Positions 39,398 through 53,306 of a stretch of DNA of 64,000 bases are shown in pieces. This stretch comes from Metellina segmentata (lineage: Eukaryota; Arthropoda; Arachnida; Araneae; Tetragnathidae), in assembly GCA_947359465.1 (NCBI GenBank), contig OX375875.1, positions 16,986,458 through 17,050,457 on the forward strand, in the 5' to 3' direction. Below the pieces are notes generated by a model. It was given only the letters and a program-made list of their open reading frames with translations. It was not told the origin of the DNA and made no database searches. The stretch's first letter is position 1, and each line of letters starts with the position of its first letter. The position numbers and the translations under genes are program-made.

Positions 39398-40125
39398 ACT
39401 TTTAATGAAGGAAGAGAGAACTTCTATGCAGTGTCGTAGGAAGGGGTGCTGTGGGTGCGTGACGCCCTGTGTGTCATCACAGACAAGGGAGACAAAAATG
39501 GAAAAAAATAATATTTTTTAACTAAAGAAAATAGAAGTGGCTCACGACACTTTAAAAAAAAATTTTATAATCAAAACGAGTTTCATAACTTTATCTGACT
39601 ATTAACTTCAATAAGTCAACGTAATGCATATTAAAACATAAGTTCAGGCTACAAACGCTACGAGACGCGGCTGAACTCGACTGTGCGTACTGGAGAGCGT
39701 ATGAATAAGGGAAGTACTAGGGTTCTCTTCAGTTCGTACTAGGGATGTCAAATCAAAGAAATTAACCGGTTATCGGTTAACCGATTTTTTAAGTTCAGGT
39801 TATAACTAAGGTTTACAGATCATCTCTTTTAAAAAGAACATGTTCAGGCGAGGATTTGTAAATTGAATCCTAAAGCATTATTTGTTCTTTTGCAAAACAC
39901 TCTCTTAATCTGTGTGGAGTTGATTCTTTTGCAACTGTTTCACAATAAGTAACCTTATTATGTAAATACCTCTGGTCATCATATTTTAAGCTAATTTCTT
40001 TAATTTCAAAGCATATCAAATTTATTTCCTGATGTTAATTTCTCTTCTCAATTTTACCATACTTAATTCATCACAATGCAGTAATAAATTTCACGTTAAT
40101 GAAAATTATTAAAACTTAAACTTAC

Positions 40126-40386
40126 GTGGCACGACGATAGCTTCTGGAGGTGGTGGAACAACTTTACCAAGGCACGCACTTTCGAAATCTGGGCAGCAGT
40201 CGTCACTATTCGTTAGGTTGCAGAACAAATCACAGTAGCACAGAGTAGTTAGTATAGGTACCGAGCAAGCATCGTCCCTTTTCGGGCAACACTTCACCTG
40301 GCCCCTTTGGTTGCAATAATCTCCCCTTAGGTCTAGGTCTTCTGAATGATTGCGATAGTATATATCATACTGAATTCCTTGTCCAT
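40126..40386 (-). CDS. TINAG-type SMB exon, unit 21
   Basis: Majority protein. Donor GT at 40124-40125, acceptor AG at 40387-40388. Flanks match unit 17. Confidence 0.68.
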
Positions 40387-41228
40387 CTACCGAATAAAGC
40401 CAAAGAACACCATTCGATGGCAAAACACAAAATATAAGATGGTAGACTCATTTTTGTCAGTCAAAAAAAGAATTATCGAAACTAAAAATATTTCGGTTGA
40501 CTCTCAAGCTTACACGAGAATTTATTGTACAAAATTAATCCGTCAAATTGCTGTCAAAAACATTCATGACTTATTCGGTTGAAGATAATGTCCGGAATTA
40601 TATAATATAGGCATTATCTTGAGGACAAGATATTGCATCAATAGCAAACTTTAAATTTAGACTACGGCTAGTTCCACAGTTACTAGCAGTACGATAACGG
40701 CATTTCCCATGACAAAAATAAATAATAAAAATTCAATATCGCTAAACTTTCAAAAAGTCTTCAAGTTTAGGAAAAATTTATAAACTACAGAACCTTATAA
40801 AAATAAGGTAACAATCTCGACGCACGTCCAAACGAAATTAAAAAAGGGCAGATAAAACCGTTCCGCAATTGAAGAGCTATTAGGAAAAAAACTAATACAT
40901 TAAATTTTAAAATATTCAAGTTTAAATTTTAAAATTCAGGCTTCTAGGTTTTTTCAATTACCTTTAGGACTACCTGTGTGATAAATTTCGTTAATGTAAG
41001 TGCTATAGCTTCATCTGAACACCGCATACGCGGACGTAAACACTGAGACATATCCTTTTATTGTAATAGGAGAGTCGTTCCGAAAGTAATAGCCGTTTGA
41101 GCATGAGCACAGCTGTGACAGTAGAAGGTGCAGCGGTCAAGATCAAACAGTTTTCGGGATTAGTGTGCTAGCTATTACTGAACTACATCGCATTATATCG
41201 GTTAATGTTCTTTTGGAAAGCAAATAAA

Positions 41229-41384
41229 ATGTCCGAGAAAATCGAGTGTGCCGCCAAATTTGAAGTGAGATCTGTGATACAATTTGTAAAAGCAAAAACT
41301 TTGCGTACAAGCGAAATTTATCGTGAAATGAAAGCATTATATGGTGATGTAAGCGATGAATCATGTGTGCGTTGTTGGTGCTGA
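41229..41384 (+). pseudogene. Mariner HTH relic, unit 21
   Basis: Val20, Thr24, Ser42, TGA. Confidence 0.72.
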
Positions 41385-42112
41385 ACTTTTAATGAAGGAA
41401 GAGAGAACTTCTATGCAGTGTCGTAGGAAGGGGTGCTGTGGGTGCGTGACGCCCTGTGTGTCATCACAGACAAGGGAGACAAAAATGGAAAAAAATAATA
41501 TTTTTTAACTAAAGAAAATAGAAGTGGCTCACGACACTTTAAAAAAAATTTTTATAATCAAAACGAGTTTCATAACTTTATCTGACTATTAACTTCAATA
41601 AGTCAACGTAATGCATATTAAAACATAAGTTCAGGCTACAAACGCTACGAGACGCGGCTGAACTCGACTGTGCGTACTGGAGAGCGTATGAATAAGGGAA
41701 GTACTAGGGTTCTCTTCAGTTCGTACTAGGGATGTCAAATCAAAGAAATTAACCGGTTATCGGTTAACCGATTTTTTAAGTTCAGGTTATAACTAAGGTT
41801 TACAGATCATCTCTTTTAAAAAGAACATGTTCAGGCGAGGATTTGTAAATTGAATCCTAAAGCATTATTTGTTCTTTTGCAAAACACTCTCTTAATCTGT
41901 GTGGAGTTGATTCTTTTGCAACTGTTTCACAATAAGTAACCTTATTATGTAAATACCTCTGGTCATCATATTTTAAGCTAATTTCTTTAATTTCAAAGCA
42001 TATCAAATTTATTTCCTGATGTTAATTTCTCTTCTCAATTTTACCATACTTAATTCATCACAATGCAGTAATAAATTTCACGTTAATGAAAATTATTAAA
42101 ACTTAAACTTAC

Positions 42113-42373
42113 GTGGCACGACGATAGCTTCTGGAGGTGGTGGAACAACTTTACCAAGGCACGCACTTTCGAAATCTGGGCAGCAGTCGTCACTATTCGT
42201 TAGGTTGCAGAACAAATCACAGTAGCACAGAGTAGTTAGTATAGGTACCGAGCAAGCATCGTCCCTTTTCGGGCAACACTTCACCTGGCCCCTTTGGTTG
42301 CAATAATCTCCCCTTAGGTCTAGGTCTTCTGAATGATTGCGATAGTATATATCATACTGAATTCCTTGTCCAT
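42113..42373 (-). CDS. TINAG-type SMB exon, unit 22
   Basis: Majority protein. Donor GT at 42111-42112, acceptor AG at 42374-42375. Confidence 0.68.
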
Positions 42374-43215
42374 CTACCGAATAAAGCCAAAGAACACCAT
42401 TCGATGGCAAAACACAAAATATAAGATGGTAGACTCATTTTTGTCAGTCAAAAAAAGAATTATCGAAACTAAAAATATTTCGGTTGACTCTCAAGCTTAC
42501 ACGAGAATTTATTGTACAAAATTAATCCGTCAAATTGCTGTCAAAAACATTCATGACTTATTCGGTTGAAGATAATGTCCGGAATTATATAATATAGGCA
42601 TTATCTTGAGGACAAGATATTGCATCAATAGCAAACTTTAAATTTAGACTACGGCTAGTTCCACAGTTACTAGCAGTACGATAACGGCATTTCCCATGAC
42701 AAAAATAAATAATAAAAATTCAATATCGCTAAACTTTCAAAAAGTCTTCAAGTTTAGGAAAAATTTATAAACTACAGAACCTTATAAAAATAAGGTAACA
42801 ATCTCGACGCACGTCCAAACGAAATTAAAAAAGGGCAGATAAAACCGTTCCGCAATTGAAGAGCTATTAGGAAAAAAACTAATACATTAAATTTTAAAAT
42901 ATTCAAGTTTAAATTTTAAAATTCAGGCTTCTAGGTTTTTTCAATTACCTTTAGGACTACCTGTGTGATAAATTTCGTTAAGGTAAGTGCTATAGCTTCA
43001 TCTGAACACCGCATACGCGGACGTAAACACTGAGACATATCCTTTTATTGTAATAGGAGAGTCGTTCCGAAAGTAATAGCCGTTTGAGCATGAGCACAGC
43101 TGTGACAGTAGAAGTTGCAGCGGTCAAGATCAAACAGTTTTCGGGATTAGTGTGCTAGCTATTACTGAACTACATCGCATTATATCGGTTAATGTTCTTT
43201 TGGAAAGCAAATAAA

Positions 43216-43371
43216 ATGTCCGAGAAAATCGAGTGTGCCGCCAAATTTGAAGTGAGATCTGTGATACAATTTGTAAAAGCAAAAAATTTGCGTACAAGCG
43301 AAATTTATCGTGAAATGAAAGCATTATATGGTGATGTAAGCGATGAATCATGTGTGCGTTGTTGGTGCTGA
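43216..43371 (+). pseudogene. Mariner HTH relic, unit 22
   Basis: Val20, Asn24, Ser42, TGA. Confidence 0.72.
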
Positions 43372-44099
43372 ACTTTTAATGAAGGAAGAGAGAACTTCTA
43401 TGCAGTGTCGTAGGAAGGGGTGCTGTGGGTGCGTGACGCCCTGTGTGTCATCACAGACAAGGGAGAAAAAAATGGAAAAAAATAATATTTTTTAACTAAA
43501 GAAAATAGAAGTGGCTCACGACACTTTAAAAAAAAATTTTATAATCAAAACGAGTTTCATAACTTTATCTGACTATTAACTTCAATAAGTCAACGTAATG
43601 CATATTAAAACATAAGTTCAGGCTACAAACGCTACGAGACGCGGCTGAATTCGACTGTGCGTACTGGAGAGCGTATGAATAAGGGAAGTACTAGGGTTCT
43701 CTTCAGTTCGTACTAGGGATGTCAAATCAAAGAAATTAACCGGTTATCGGTTAACCGATTTTTTAAGTTCAGGTTATAACTAAGGTTTACAGATCATCTC
43801 TTTTAAAAAGAACATGTTCAGGCGAGGATTTGTAAATTGAATCCTAAAGCATTATTTGTTCTTTTGCAAAACACTCTCTTAATCTGTGTGGAGTTGATTC
43901 TTTTGCAACTGTTTCACAATAAGTAACCTTATTATGTAAATACCTCTGGTCATCATATTTTAAGTTAATTTCTTTAATTTCAAAGCATATCAAATTTATT
44001 TCCTGAGGTTAATTTCTCTTCTCAATTTTACCATACTTAATTCATCACAATGCAGTAATAAATTTCACGTTAATGAAAATTATTAAAACTTAAACTTAC

Positions 44100-44360
44100 G
44101 TGGCACGACGATAGCTTCTGGAGGTGGTGGAACAACTTTACCAAGGCACGCACTTTCGAAATCTGGGCAGCAGTCGTCACTATTCGTTAGGTTGCAGAAC
44201 AAATCACAGTAGCACAGAGTAGTTAGTATAGGTACCGAGCAAGCATCGTCCCTTTTCGGGCAACACTTCACCTGGCCCCTTTGGTTGCAATAATCTCCCC
44301 TTAGGTCTAGGTCTTCTGAATGATTGCGATAGTATATATCATACTGAATTCCTTGTCCAT
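44100..44360 (-). CDS. TINAG-type SMB exon, unit 23
   Basis: Majority protein. Donor GT at 44098-44099, acceptor AG at 44361-44362. The left spacer has TTTTAAGTTAAT (about 43960), shared with unit 28. Confidence 0.68.
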
Positions 44361-45202
44361 CTACCGAATAAAGCCAAAGAACACCATTCGATGGCAAAAC
44401 ACAAAATATAAGATGGTAGACTCATTTTTGTCAGTCAAAAAAAGAATTATCGAAACTAAAAATATTTCGGTTGACTCTCAAGCTTACACGAGAATTTATT
44501 GTACAAAATTAATCCGTCAAATTGCTGTCAAAAACATTCATGACTTATTCGGTTGAAGATAATGTCCGGAATTATATAATATAGGCATTATCTTGAGGAC
44601 AAGATATTGCATCAATAGCAAACTTTAAATTTAGACTACGGCTAGTTCCACAGTTACTAGCAGTACGATAACGGCATTTCCCATGACAAAAATAAATAAT
44701 AAAAATTCAATATCGCTAAACTTTCAAAAAGTCTTCAAGTTTAGGAAAAATTTATAAACTACAGAACCTTATAAAAATAAGGTAACAATCTCGACGCACG
44801 TCCAAACGAAATTAAAAAAGGGCAGATAAAACCGTTCCGCAATTGAAGAGCTATTAGGAAAAAAACTAATACATTAAATTTTAAAATATTCAAGTTTAAA
44901 TTTTAAAATTCAGGCTTCTAGGTTTTTTCAATTACCTTTAGGACTACCTGTGTGATAAATTTCGTTAATGTAAGTGCTATAGCTTCATCTGAACACCGCA
45001 TACGCGGACGTAAACACTGAGACATATCCTTTTATTGTAATAGGAGAGTCGTTCCGAAAGTAATAGCCGTTTGAGCATGAGCACAGCTGTGACAGTAGAA
45101 GGTGCAGCGGTCAAGATCAAACAGTTTTCGGGATTAGTGTGCTAGCTATTACTGAACTACATCGCATTATATCGGTTAATGTTCTTTTGGAAAGCAAATA
45201 AA

Positions 45203-45358
45203 ATGTCCGAGAAAATCGAGTGTGCCGCCAAATTTGAAGTGAGATCTGTGATACAATTTGTAAAAGCAAAAACTTTGCGTACAAGCGAAATTTATCGTGA
45301 AATGAAAGCATTATATGGTGATGTAAGCGATGAATCATGTGTGCGTTGTTGGTGCTGA
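45203..45358 (+). pseudogene. Mariner HTH relic, unit 23
   Basis: Val20, Thr24, Ser42, TGA. Confidence 0.72.
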
Positions 45359-46086
45359 ACTTTTAATGAAGGAAGAGAGAACTTCTATGCAGTGTCGTAG
45401 GAAGGGGTGCTGTGGGTGCGTGACGCCCTGTGTGTCATCACAGACAAGGGAGACAAAAATGGAAAAAAATAATATTTTTTAACTAAAGAAAATAGAAGTG
45501 GCTCACGACACTTTAAAAAAAAATTTTATAATCAAAACGAGTTTCATAACTTTATCTGACTATTAACTTCAATAAGTCAACGTAATGCATATTAAAACAT
45601 AAGTTCAGGCTACAAACGCTACGAGACGCGGCTGAACTCGACTGTGCGTACTGGAGAGCGTATGAATAAGGGAAGTACTAGGGTTCTCTTCAGTTCGTAC
45701 TAGGGATGTCAAATCAAAGAAATTAACCGGTTATCGGTTAACCGATTTTTTAAGTTCAGGTTATAACAAAGGTTTACAGATCATCTCTTTTAAAAAGAAC
45801 ATGTTCAGGCGAGGATTTGTAAATTGAATCCTAAAGCATTATTTGTTCTTTTGCAAAACACTCTCTTAATCTGTGTGGAGTTGATTCTTTTGCAACTGTT
45901 TCACAATAAGTAACCTTATTATGTAAATACCTCTGGTCATCATATTTTAAGCTAATTTCTTTAATTTCAAAGCATATCAAATTTATTTCCTGATGTTAAT
46001 TTCTCTTCTCAATTTTACCATACTTAATTCATCACAATGCAGTAATAAATTTCACGTTAATGAAAATTATTAAAACTTAAACTTAC

Positions 46087-46347
46087 GTGGCACGACGATA
46101 GCTTCTGGAGGTGGTGGAACAACTTTACCAAGGCACGCACTTTCGAAATCTGGGCAGCAGTCGTCACTATTCGTTAGGTTGCAGAACAAATCACAGTAGC
46201 ACAGAGTAGTTAGTATAGGTACCGAGCAAGCATCGTCCCTTTTCGGGCAACACTTCACCTGGCCCCTTTGGTTGCAATAATCTCCCCTTAGGTCTAGGTC
46301 TTCTGAATGATTGCGATAGTATATATCATACTGAATTCCTTGTCCAT
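46087..46347 (-). CDS. TINAG-type SMB exon, unit 24
   Basis: Majority protein. Donor GT at 46085-46086, acceptor AG at 46348-46349. Confidence 0.68.
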
Positions 46348-47189
46348 CTACCGAATAAAGCCAAAGAACACCATTCGATGGCAAAACACAAAATATAAGA
46401 TGGTAGACTCATTTTTGTCAGTCAAAAAAAGAATTATCGAAACTAAAAATATTTCGGTTGACTCTCAAGCTTACACGAGAATTTATTGTACAAAATTAAT
46501 CCGTCAAATTGCTGTCAAAAACATTCATGACTTATTCGGTTGAAGATAATGTCCGGAATTATATAATATAGGCATTATCTTGAGGACAAGATATTGCATC
46601 AATAGCAAACTTTAAATTTAGACTACGGCTAGTTCCACAGTTACTAGCAGTACGATAACGGCATTTCCCATGACAAAAATAAATAATAAAAATTCAATAT
46701 CGCTAAACTTTCAAAAAGTCTTCAAGTTTAGGAAAAATTTATAAACTACAGAACCTTATAAAAATAAGGTAACAATCTCGACGCACGTCCAAACGAAATT
46801 AAAAAAGGGCAGATAAAACCGTTCCGCAATTGAAGAGCTATTAGGAAAAAAACTAATACATTAAATTTTAAAATATTCAAGTTTAAATTTTAAAATTCAG
46901 GCTTCTAGGTTTTTTCAATTACCTTTAGGACTACCTGTGTGATAAATTTCGTTAATGTAAGTGCTATAGCTTCATCTGAACACCGCATACGCGGACGTAA
47001 ACACTGAGACATATCCTTTTATTGTAATAGGAGAGTCGTTCCGAAAGTAATAGCCGTTTGAGCATGAGCACAGCTGTGACAGTAGAAGGTGCAGCGGTCA
47101 AGATCAAACAGTTTTCGGGATTAGTGTGCTAGCTATTACTGAACTACATCGCATTATATCGGTTAATGTTCTTTTGGAAAGCAAATAAA

Positions 47190-47345
47190 ATGTCCGAGAA
47201 AATCGAGTGTGCCGCCAAATTTGAAGTGAGATCTGTGATACAATTTGTAAAAGCAAAAACTTTGCGTACAAGCGAAATTTATCGTGAAATGAAAGCATTA
47301 TATGGTGATGTAAGCGATGAATCATGTGTGCGTTGTTGGTGCTGA
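47190..47345 (+). pseudogene. Mariner HTH relic, unit 24
   Basis: Val20, Thr24, Ser42, TGA. Confidence 0.72.
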
Positions 47346-48073
47346 ACTTTTAATGAAGGAAGAGAGAACTTCTATGCAGTGTCGTAGGAAGGGGTGCTGT
47401 GGGTGCGTGACGCCCTGTGTGTCATCACAGACAAGGGAGACAAAAATGGAAAAAAATAATATTTTTTAACTAAAGAAAATAGAAGTGGCTCACGACACTT
47501 TAAAAAAAAATTTTATAATCAAAACGAGTTTCATAACTTTATCTGACTATTAACTTCAATAAGTCAACGTAATGCATATTAAAACATAAGTTCAGGCTAC
47601 AAACGCTACGAGACGCGGCTGAACTCGACTGTGCGTACTGGAGAGCGTATGAATAAGGGAAGTACTAGGGTTCTCTTCAGTTCGTACTAGGGATGTCAAA
47701 TCAAAGAAATTAACCGGTTATCGGTTAACCGATTTTTTAAGTTCAGGTTATAACTAAGGTTTACAGATCATCTCTTTTAAAAAGAACATGTTCAGGCGAG
47801 GATTTGTAAATTGAATCCTAAAGCATTATTTGTTCTTTTGCAAAACACTCTCTTAATCTGTGTGGAGTTGATTCTTTTGCAACTGTTTCACAATAAGTAA
47901 CCTTATTATGTAAATACCTCTGGTCATCATATTTTAAGCTAATTTCTTTAATTTCAAAGCATATCAAATTTATTTCCTGATGTTAATTTCTCTTCTCAAT
48001 TTTACCATACTTAATTCATCACAATGCAGTAATAAATTTCACGTTAATGAAAATTATTAAAACTTAAACTTAC

Positions 48074-48334
48074 GTGGCACGACGATAGCTTCTGGAGGTG
48101 GTGGAACAACTTTACCAAGGCACGCACTTTCGAAATCTGGGCAGCAGTCGTCACTATTCGTTAGGTTGCAGAACAAATCACAGTAGCACAGAGTAGTTAG
48201 TATAGGTACCGAGCAAGCATCGTCCCTTTTCGGGCAACACTTCACCTGGCCCCTTTGGTTGCAATAATCTCCCCTTAGGTCTAGGTCTTCTGAATGATTG
48301 CGATAGTATATATCATACTGAATTCCTTGTCCAT
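48074..48334 (-). CDS. TINAG-type SMB exon, unit 25
   Basis: Majority protein. Donor GT at 48072-48073, acceptor AG at 48335-48336. Confidence 0.68.
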
Positions 48335-49176
48335 CTACCGAATAAAGCCAAAGAACACCATTCGATGGCAAAACACAAAATATAAGATGGTAGACTCATT
48401 TTTGTCAGTCAAAAAAAGAATTATCGAAACTAAAAATATTTCGGTTGACTCTCAAGCTTACACGAGAATTTATTGTACAAAATTAATCCGTCAAATTGCT
48501 GTCAAAAACATTCATGACTTATTCGGTTGAAGATAATGTCCGGAATTATATAATATAGGCATTATCTTGAGGACAAGATATTGCATCAATAGCAAACTTT
48601 AAATTTAGACTACGGCTAGTTCCACAGTTACTAGCAGTACGATAACGGCATTTCCCATGACAAAAATAAATAATAAAAATTCAATATCGCTAAACTTTCA
48701 AAAAGTCTTCAAGTTTAGGAAAAATTTATAAACTACAGAACCTTATAAAAATAAGGTAACAATCTCGACGCACGTCCAAACGAAATTAAAAAAGGGCAGA
48801 TAAAACCGTTCCGCAATTGAAGAGCTATTAGGAAAAAAACTAATACATTAAATTTTAAAATATTCAAGTTTAAATTTTAAAATTCAGGCTTCTAGGTTTT
48901 TTCAATTACCTTTAGGACTACCTGTGTGATAAATTTCGTTAATGTAAGTGCTATAGCTTCATCTGAACACCGCATACGCGGACGTAAACACTGAGACATA
49001 TCCTTTTATTGTAATAGGAGAGTCGTTCCGAAAGTAATAGCCGTTTGAGCATGAGCACAGCTGTGACAGTAGAAGGTGCAGCGGTCAAGATCAAACAGTT
49101 TTCGGGATTAGTGTGCTAGCTATTACTGAACTACATCGCATTATATCGGTTAATGTTCTTTTGGAAAGCAAATAAA

Positions 49177-49332
49177 ATGTCCGAGAAAATCGAGTGTGCC
49201 GCCAAATTTGAAGTGAGATCTGTGATACAATTTGTAAAAGCAAAAACTTTGCGTACAAGCGAAATTTATCGTGAAATGAAAGCATTATATGGTGATGTAA
49301 GCGATGAATCATGTGTGCGTTGTTGGTGCTGA
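49177..49332 (+). pseudogene. Mariner HTH relic, unit 25
   Basis: Val20, Thr24, Ser42, TGA. Confidence 0.72.
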
Positions 49333-50060
49333 ACTTTTAATGAAGGAAGAGAGAACTTCTATGCAGTGTCGTAGGAAGGGGTGCTGTGGGTGCGTGACGC
49401 CCTGTGTGTCATCACAGACAAGGGAGACAAAAATGGAAAAAAATAATATTTTTTAACTAAAGAAAATAGAAGTGGCTCACGACACTTTAAAAAAAAATTT
49501 TATAATCAAAACGAGTTTCATAACTTTATCTGACTATTAACTTCAATAAGTCAACGTAATGCATATTAAAACATAAGTTCAGGCTACAAACGCTACGAGA
49601 CGCGGCTGAACTCGACTGTGCGTACTGGAGAGCGTATGAATAAGGGAAGTACTAGGGTTCTCTTCAGTTCGTACTAGGGATGTCAAATCAAAGAAATTAA
49701 CCGGTTATCGGTTAACCGATTTTTTAAGTTCAGGTTATAACTAAGGTTTACAGATCATCTCTTTTAAAAAGAACATGTTCAGGCGAGGATTTGTAAATTG
49801 AATCCTAAAGCATTATTTGTTCTTTTGCAAAACACTCTCTTAATCTGTGTGGAGTTGATTCTTTTGCAACTGTTTCACAATAAGTAACCTTATTATGTAA
49901 ATACCTCTGGTCATCATATTTTAAGCTAATTTCTTTAATTTCAAAGCATATCAAATTTATTTCCTGATGTTAATTTCTCTTCTCAATTTTACCATACTTA
50001 ATTCATCACAATGCAGTAATAAATTTCACGTTAATGAAAATTATTAAAACTTAAACTTAC

Positions 50061-50321
50061 GTGGCACGACGATAGCTTCTGGAGGTGGTGGAACAACTTT
50101 ACCAAGGCACGCACTTTCGAAATCTGGGCAGCAGTCGTCACTATTCGTTAGGTTGCAGAACAAATCACAGTAGCACAGAGTAGTTAGTATAGGTACCGAG
50201 CAAGCATCGTCCCTTTTCGGGCAACACTTCACCTGGCCCCTTTGGTTGCAATAATCTCCCCTTAGGTCTAGGTCTTCTGAATGATTGCGATAGTATATAT
50301 CATACTGAATTCCTTGTCCAT
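50061..50321 (-). CDS. TINAG-type SMB exon, unit 26
   Basis: Majority protein. Donor GT at 50059-50060, acceptor AG at 50322-50323. Confidence 0.68.
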
Positions 50322-51163
50322 CTACCGAATAAAGCCAAAGAACACCATTCGATGGCAAAACACAAAATATAAGATGGTAGACTCATTTTTGTCAGTCAAA
50401 AAAAGAATTATCGAAACTAAAAATATTTCGGTTGACTCTCAAGCTTACACGAGAATTTATTGTACAAAATTAATCCGTCAAATTGCTGTCAAAAACATTC
50501 ATGACTTATTCGGTTGAAGATAATGTCCGGAATTATATAATATAGGCATTATCTTGAGGACAAGATATTGCATCAATAGCAAACTTTAAATTTAGACTAC
50601 GGCTAGTTCCACAGTTACTAGCAGTACGATAACGGCATTTCCCATGACAAAAATAAATAATAAAAATTCAATATCGCTAAACTTTCAAAAAGTCTTCAAG
50701 TTTAGGAAAAATTTATAAACTACAGAACCTTATAAAAATAAGGTAACAATCTCGACGCACGTCCAAACGAAATTAAAAAAGGGCAGATAAAACCGTTCCG
50801 CAATTGAAGAGCTATTAGGAAAAAAACTAATACATTAAATTTTAAAATATTCAAGTTTAAATTTTAAAATTCAGGCTTCTAGGTTTTTTCAATTACCTTT
50901 AGGACTACCTGTGTGATAAATTTCGTTAATGTAAGTGCTATAGCTTCATCTGAACACCGCATACGCGGACGTAAACACTGAGACATATCCTTTTATTGTA
51001 ATAGGAGAGTCGTTCCGAAAGTAATAGCCGTTTGAGCATGAGCACAGCTGTGACAGTAGAAGGTGCAGCGGTCAAGATCAAACAGTTTTCGGGATTAGTG
51101 TGCTAGCTATTACTGAACTACATCGCATTATATCGGTTAATGTTCTTTTGGAAAGCAAATAAA

Positions 51164-51319
51164 ATGTCCGAGAAAATCGAGTGTGCCGCCAAATTTGAAG
51201 TGAGATCTGTGATACAATTTGTAAAAGCAAAAACTTTGCGTACAAGCGAAATTTATCGTGAAATGAAAGCATTATATGGTGATGTAAGCGATGAATCATG
51301 TGTGCGTTGTTGGTGCTGA
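51164..51319 (+). pseudogene. Mariner HTH relic, unit 26
   Basis: Val20, Thr24, Ser42, TGA. Confidence 0.72.
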
Positions 51320-52047
51320 ACTTTTAATGAAGGAAGAGAGAACTTCTATGCAGTGTCGTAGGAAGGGGTGCTGTGGGTGCGTGACGCCCTGTGTGTCATC
51401 ACAGACAAGGGAGACAAAAATGGAAAAAAATAATATTTTTTAACTAAAAAAAATAGAAGTGGCTCACGACACTTTAAAAAAAAATTTTATAATAAAAACG
51501 AGTTTCATAACTTTATCTGACTATTAACTTCAATAAGTCAACGTAATGCATATTAAAACATAAGTTCAGGCTACAAACGCTACGAGACGCGGCTGAATTC
51601 GACTGTGCGTACTGGAGAGCGTATGAATAAGGGAAGTACTAGGGTTCTCTTCAGTTCGTACTAGGGATGTCAAATCAAAGAAATTAACCGGTTATCGGTT
51701 AACCGATTTTTTAAGTTCAGGTTATAACTAAGGTTTACAGATCATCTCTTTTAAAAAGAACATGTTCAGGCGAGGATTTGTAAATTGAATCCTAAAGCAT
51801 TATTTGTTCTTTTGCAAAACACTTTCTTAATCTGTGTGGAGTTGATTCTTTTGCAACTGTTTCACAATAAGTAACCTTATTATGTAAATACCTCTGGTCA
51901 TCATATTTTAAGCTAATTTCTTTAATTTCAAAGCATATCAAATTTATTTCCTGAGGTTAATTTCTCTTCTCAATTTTACCATACTTAATTCATCACAATG
52001 CAGTAATAAATTTCACGTTAATGAAAATTATTAAAACTTAAACTTAC

Positions 52048-52308
52048 GTGGCACGACGATAGCTTCTGGAGGTGGTGGAACAACTTTACCAAGGCACGCA
52101 CTTTCGAAATCTGGGCAGCAGTCGTCACTATTCGTTAGGTTGCAGAACAAATCACAGTAGCACAGAGTAGTTAGTATAGGTACCGAGCAAGCATCGTCCC
52201 TTTTCGGGCAACACTTCACCTGGCCCCTTTGGTTGCAATAATCTCCCCTTAGGTCTAGGTCTTCTGAATGATTGCGATAGTATATATCATACTGAATTCC
52301 TTGTCCAT
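52048..52308 (-). CDS. TINAG-type SMB exon, unit 27
   Basis: Majority protein. Donor GT at 52046-52047, acceptor AG at 52309-52310. Confidence 0.68.
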
Positions 52309-53150
52309 CTACCGAATAAAGCCAAAGAACACCATTCGATGGCAAAACACAAAATATAAGATGGTAGACTCATTTTTGTCAGTCAAAAAAAGAATTATCG
52401 AAACTAAAAATATTTCGGTTGACTCTCAAGCTTACACGAGAATTTATTGTACAAAATTAATCCGTCAAATTGCTGTCAAAAACATTCATGACTTATTCGG
52501 TTGAAGATAATGTCCGGAATTATATAATATAGGCATTATCTTGAGGACAAGATATTGCATCAATAGCAAACTTTAAATTTAGACTACGGCTAGTTCCACA
52601 GTTACTAGCAGTACGATAACGGCATTTCCCATGACAAAAATAAATAATAAAAATTCAATATCGCTAAACTTTCAAAAATTCTTCAAGTTTAGGAAAAATT
52701 TATAAATTACAGAACCTTATAAAAATAAGGTAACAATCTCGACGCACGTCCAAACGAAATTAAAAAAGGGCAGATAAAACCGTTCCGCAATTGAAGAGCT
52801 ATTAGGAAAAAAACTAATACATTAAATTTTAAAATATTCAAGTTTAAATTTTAAAATTCAGGCTTCTAGGTTTTTTCAATTACCTTTAGGACTACCTGTG
52901 TGATAAATTTCGTTAATGTAAGTGCTATAGCTTCATCTGAACACCGCATACACGGACGTAAACACTGAGACATATCCTTTTATTGTAATAGGAGAGTCGT
53001 TCCGAAAGTAATAGCCGTTTGAGCATGAGCACAGCTGTGACAGTAGACTGTGCAGCGGTCAAGATCAAACAGTTTTCGGGATTAGTGTGCTAGCTATTAC
53101 TGAACTACATCGCATTATATCGGTTAATGTTCTTTTGGAAAGCAAATAAA

Positions 53151-53306
53151 ATGTCCGAGAAAATCGAGTGTGCCGCCAAATTTGAAGTGAGATCTGTGAT
53201 ACAATTTGTAAAAGCAAAAAATTTGCGTACAAGCGAAATTTATCGTGAAATGAAAGCATTATATGGTGATGTAAGCGATGAATCATGTGTGCGTTGTTGG
53301 TGCTGA
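53151..53306 (+). pseudogene. Mariner HTH relic, unit 27
   Basis: Val20, Asn24, Ser42, TGA. Confidence 0.72.

Larger units (their letters stand above)
27808..39733. repeat. Three-unit-offset higher-order duplication (units 15-16 and 18-19)
   Basis: Units 15 and 18 share three private variants: AAAATTAAACTTAC beside the donor, two extra T at about 28527 and 34491, and AAAAATCAATAC at about 28965 and 34925. Units 16 and 19 share TTAACCAATTTT, TTTTGTAAAAC, CAAAAATTCTTC and GCTATTATGAAAA, and unit 20 carries these too. The offset is 5,963 bp. Unit 21 resumes the unit 17 pattern. Confidence 0.75.
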
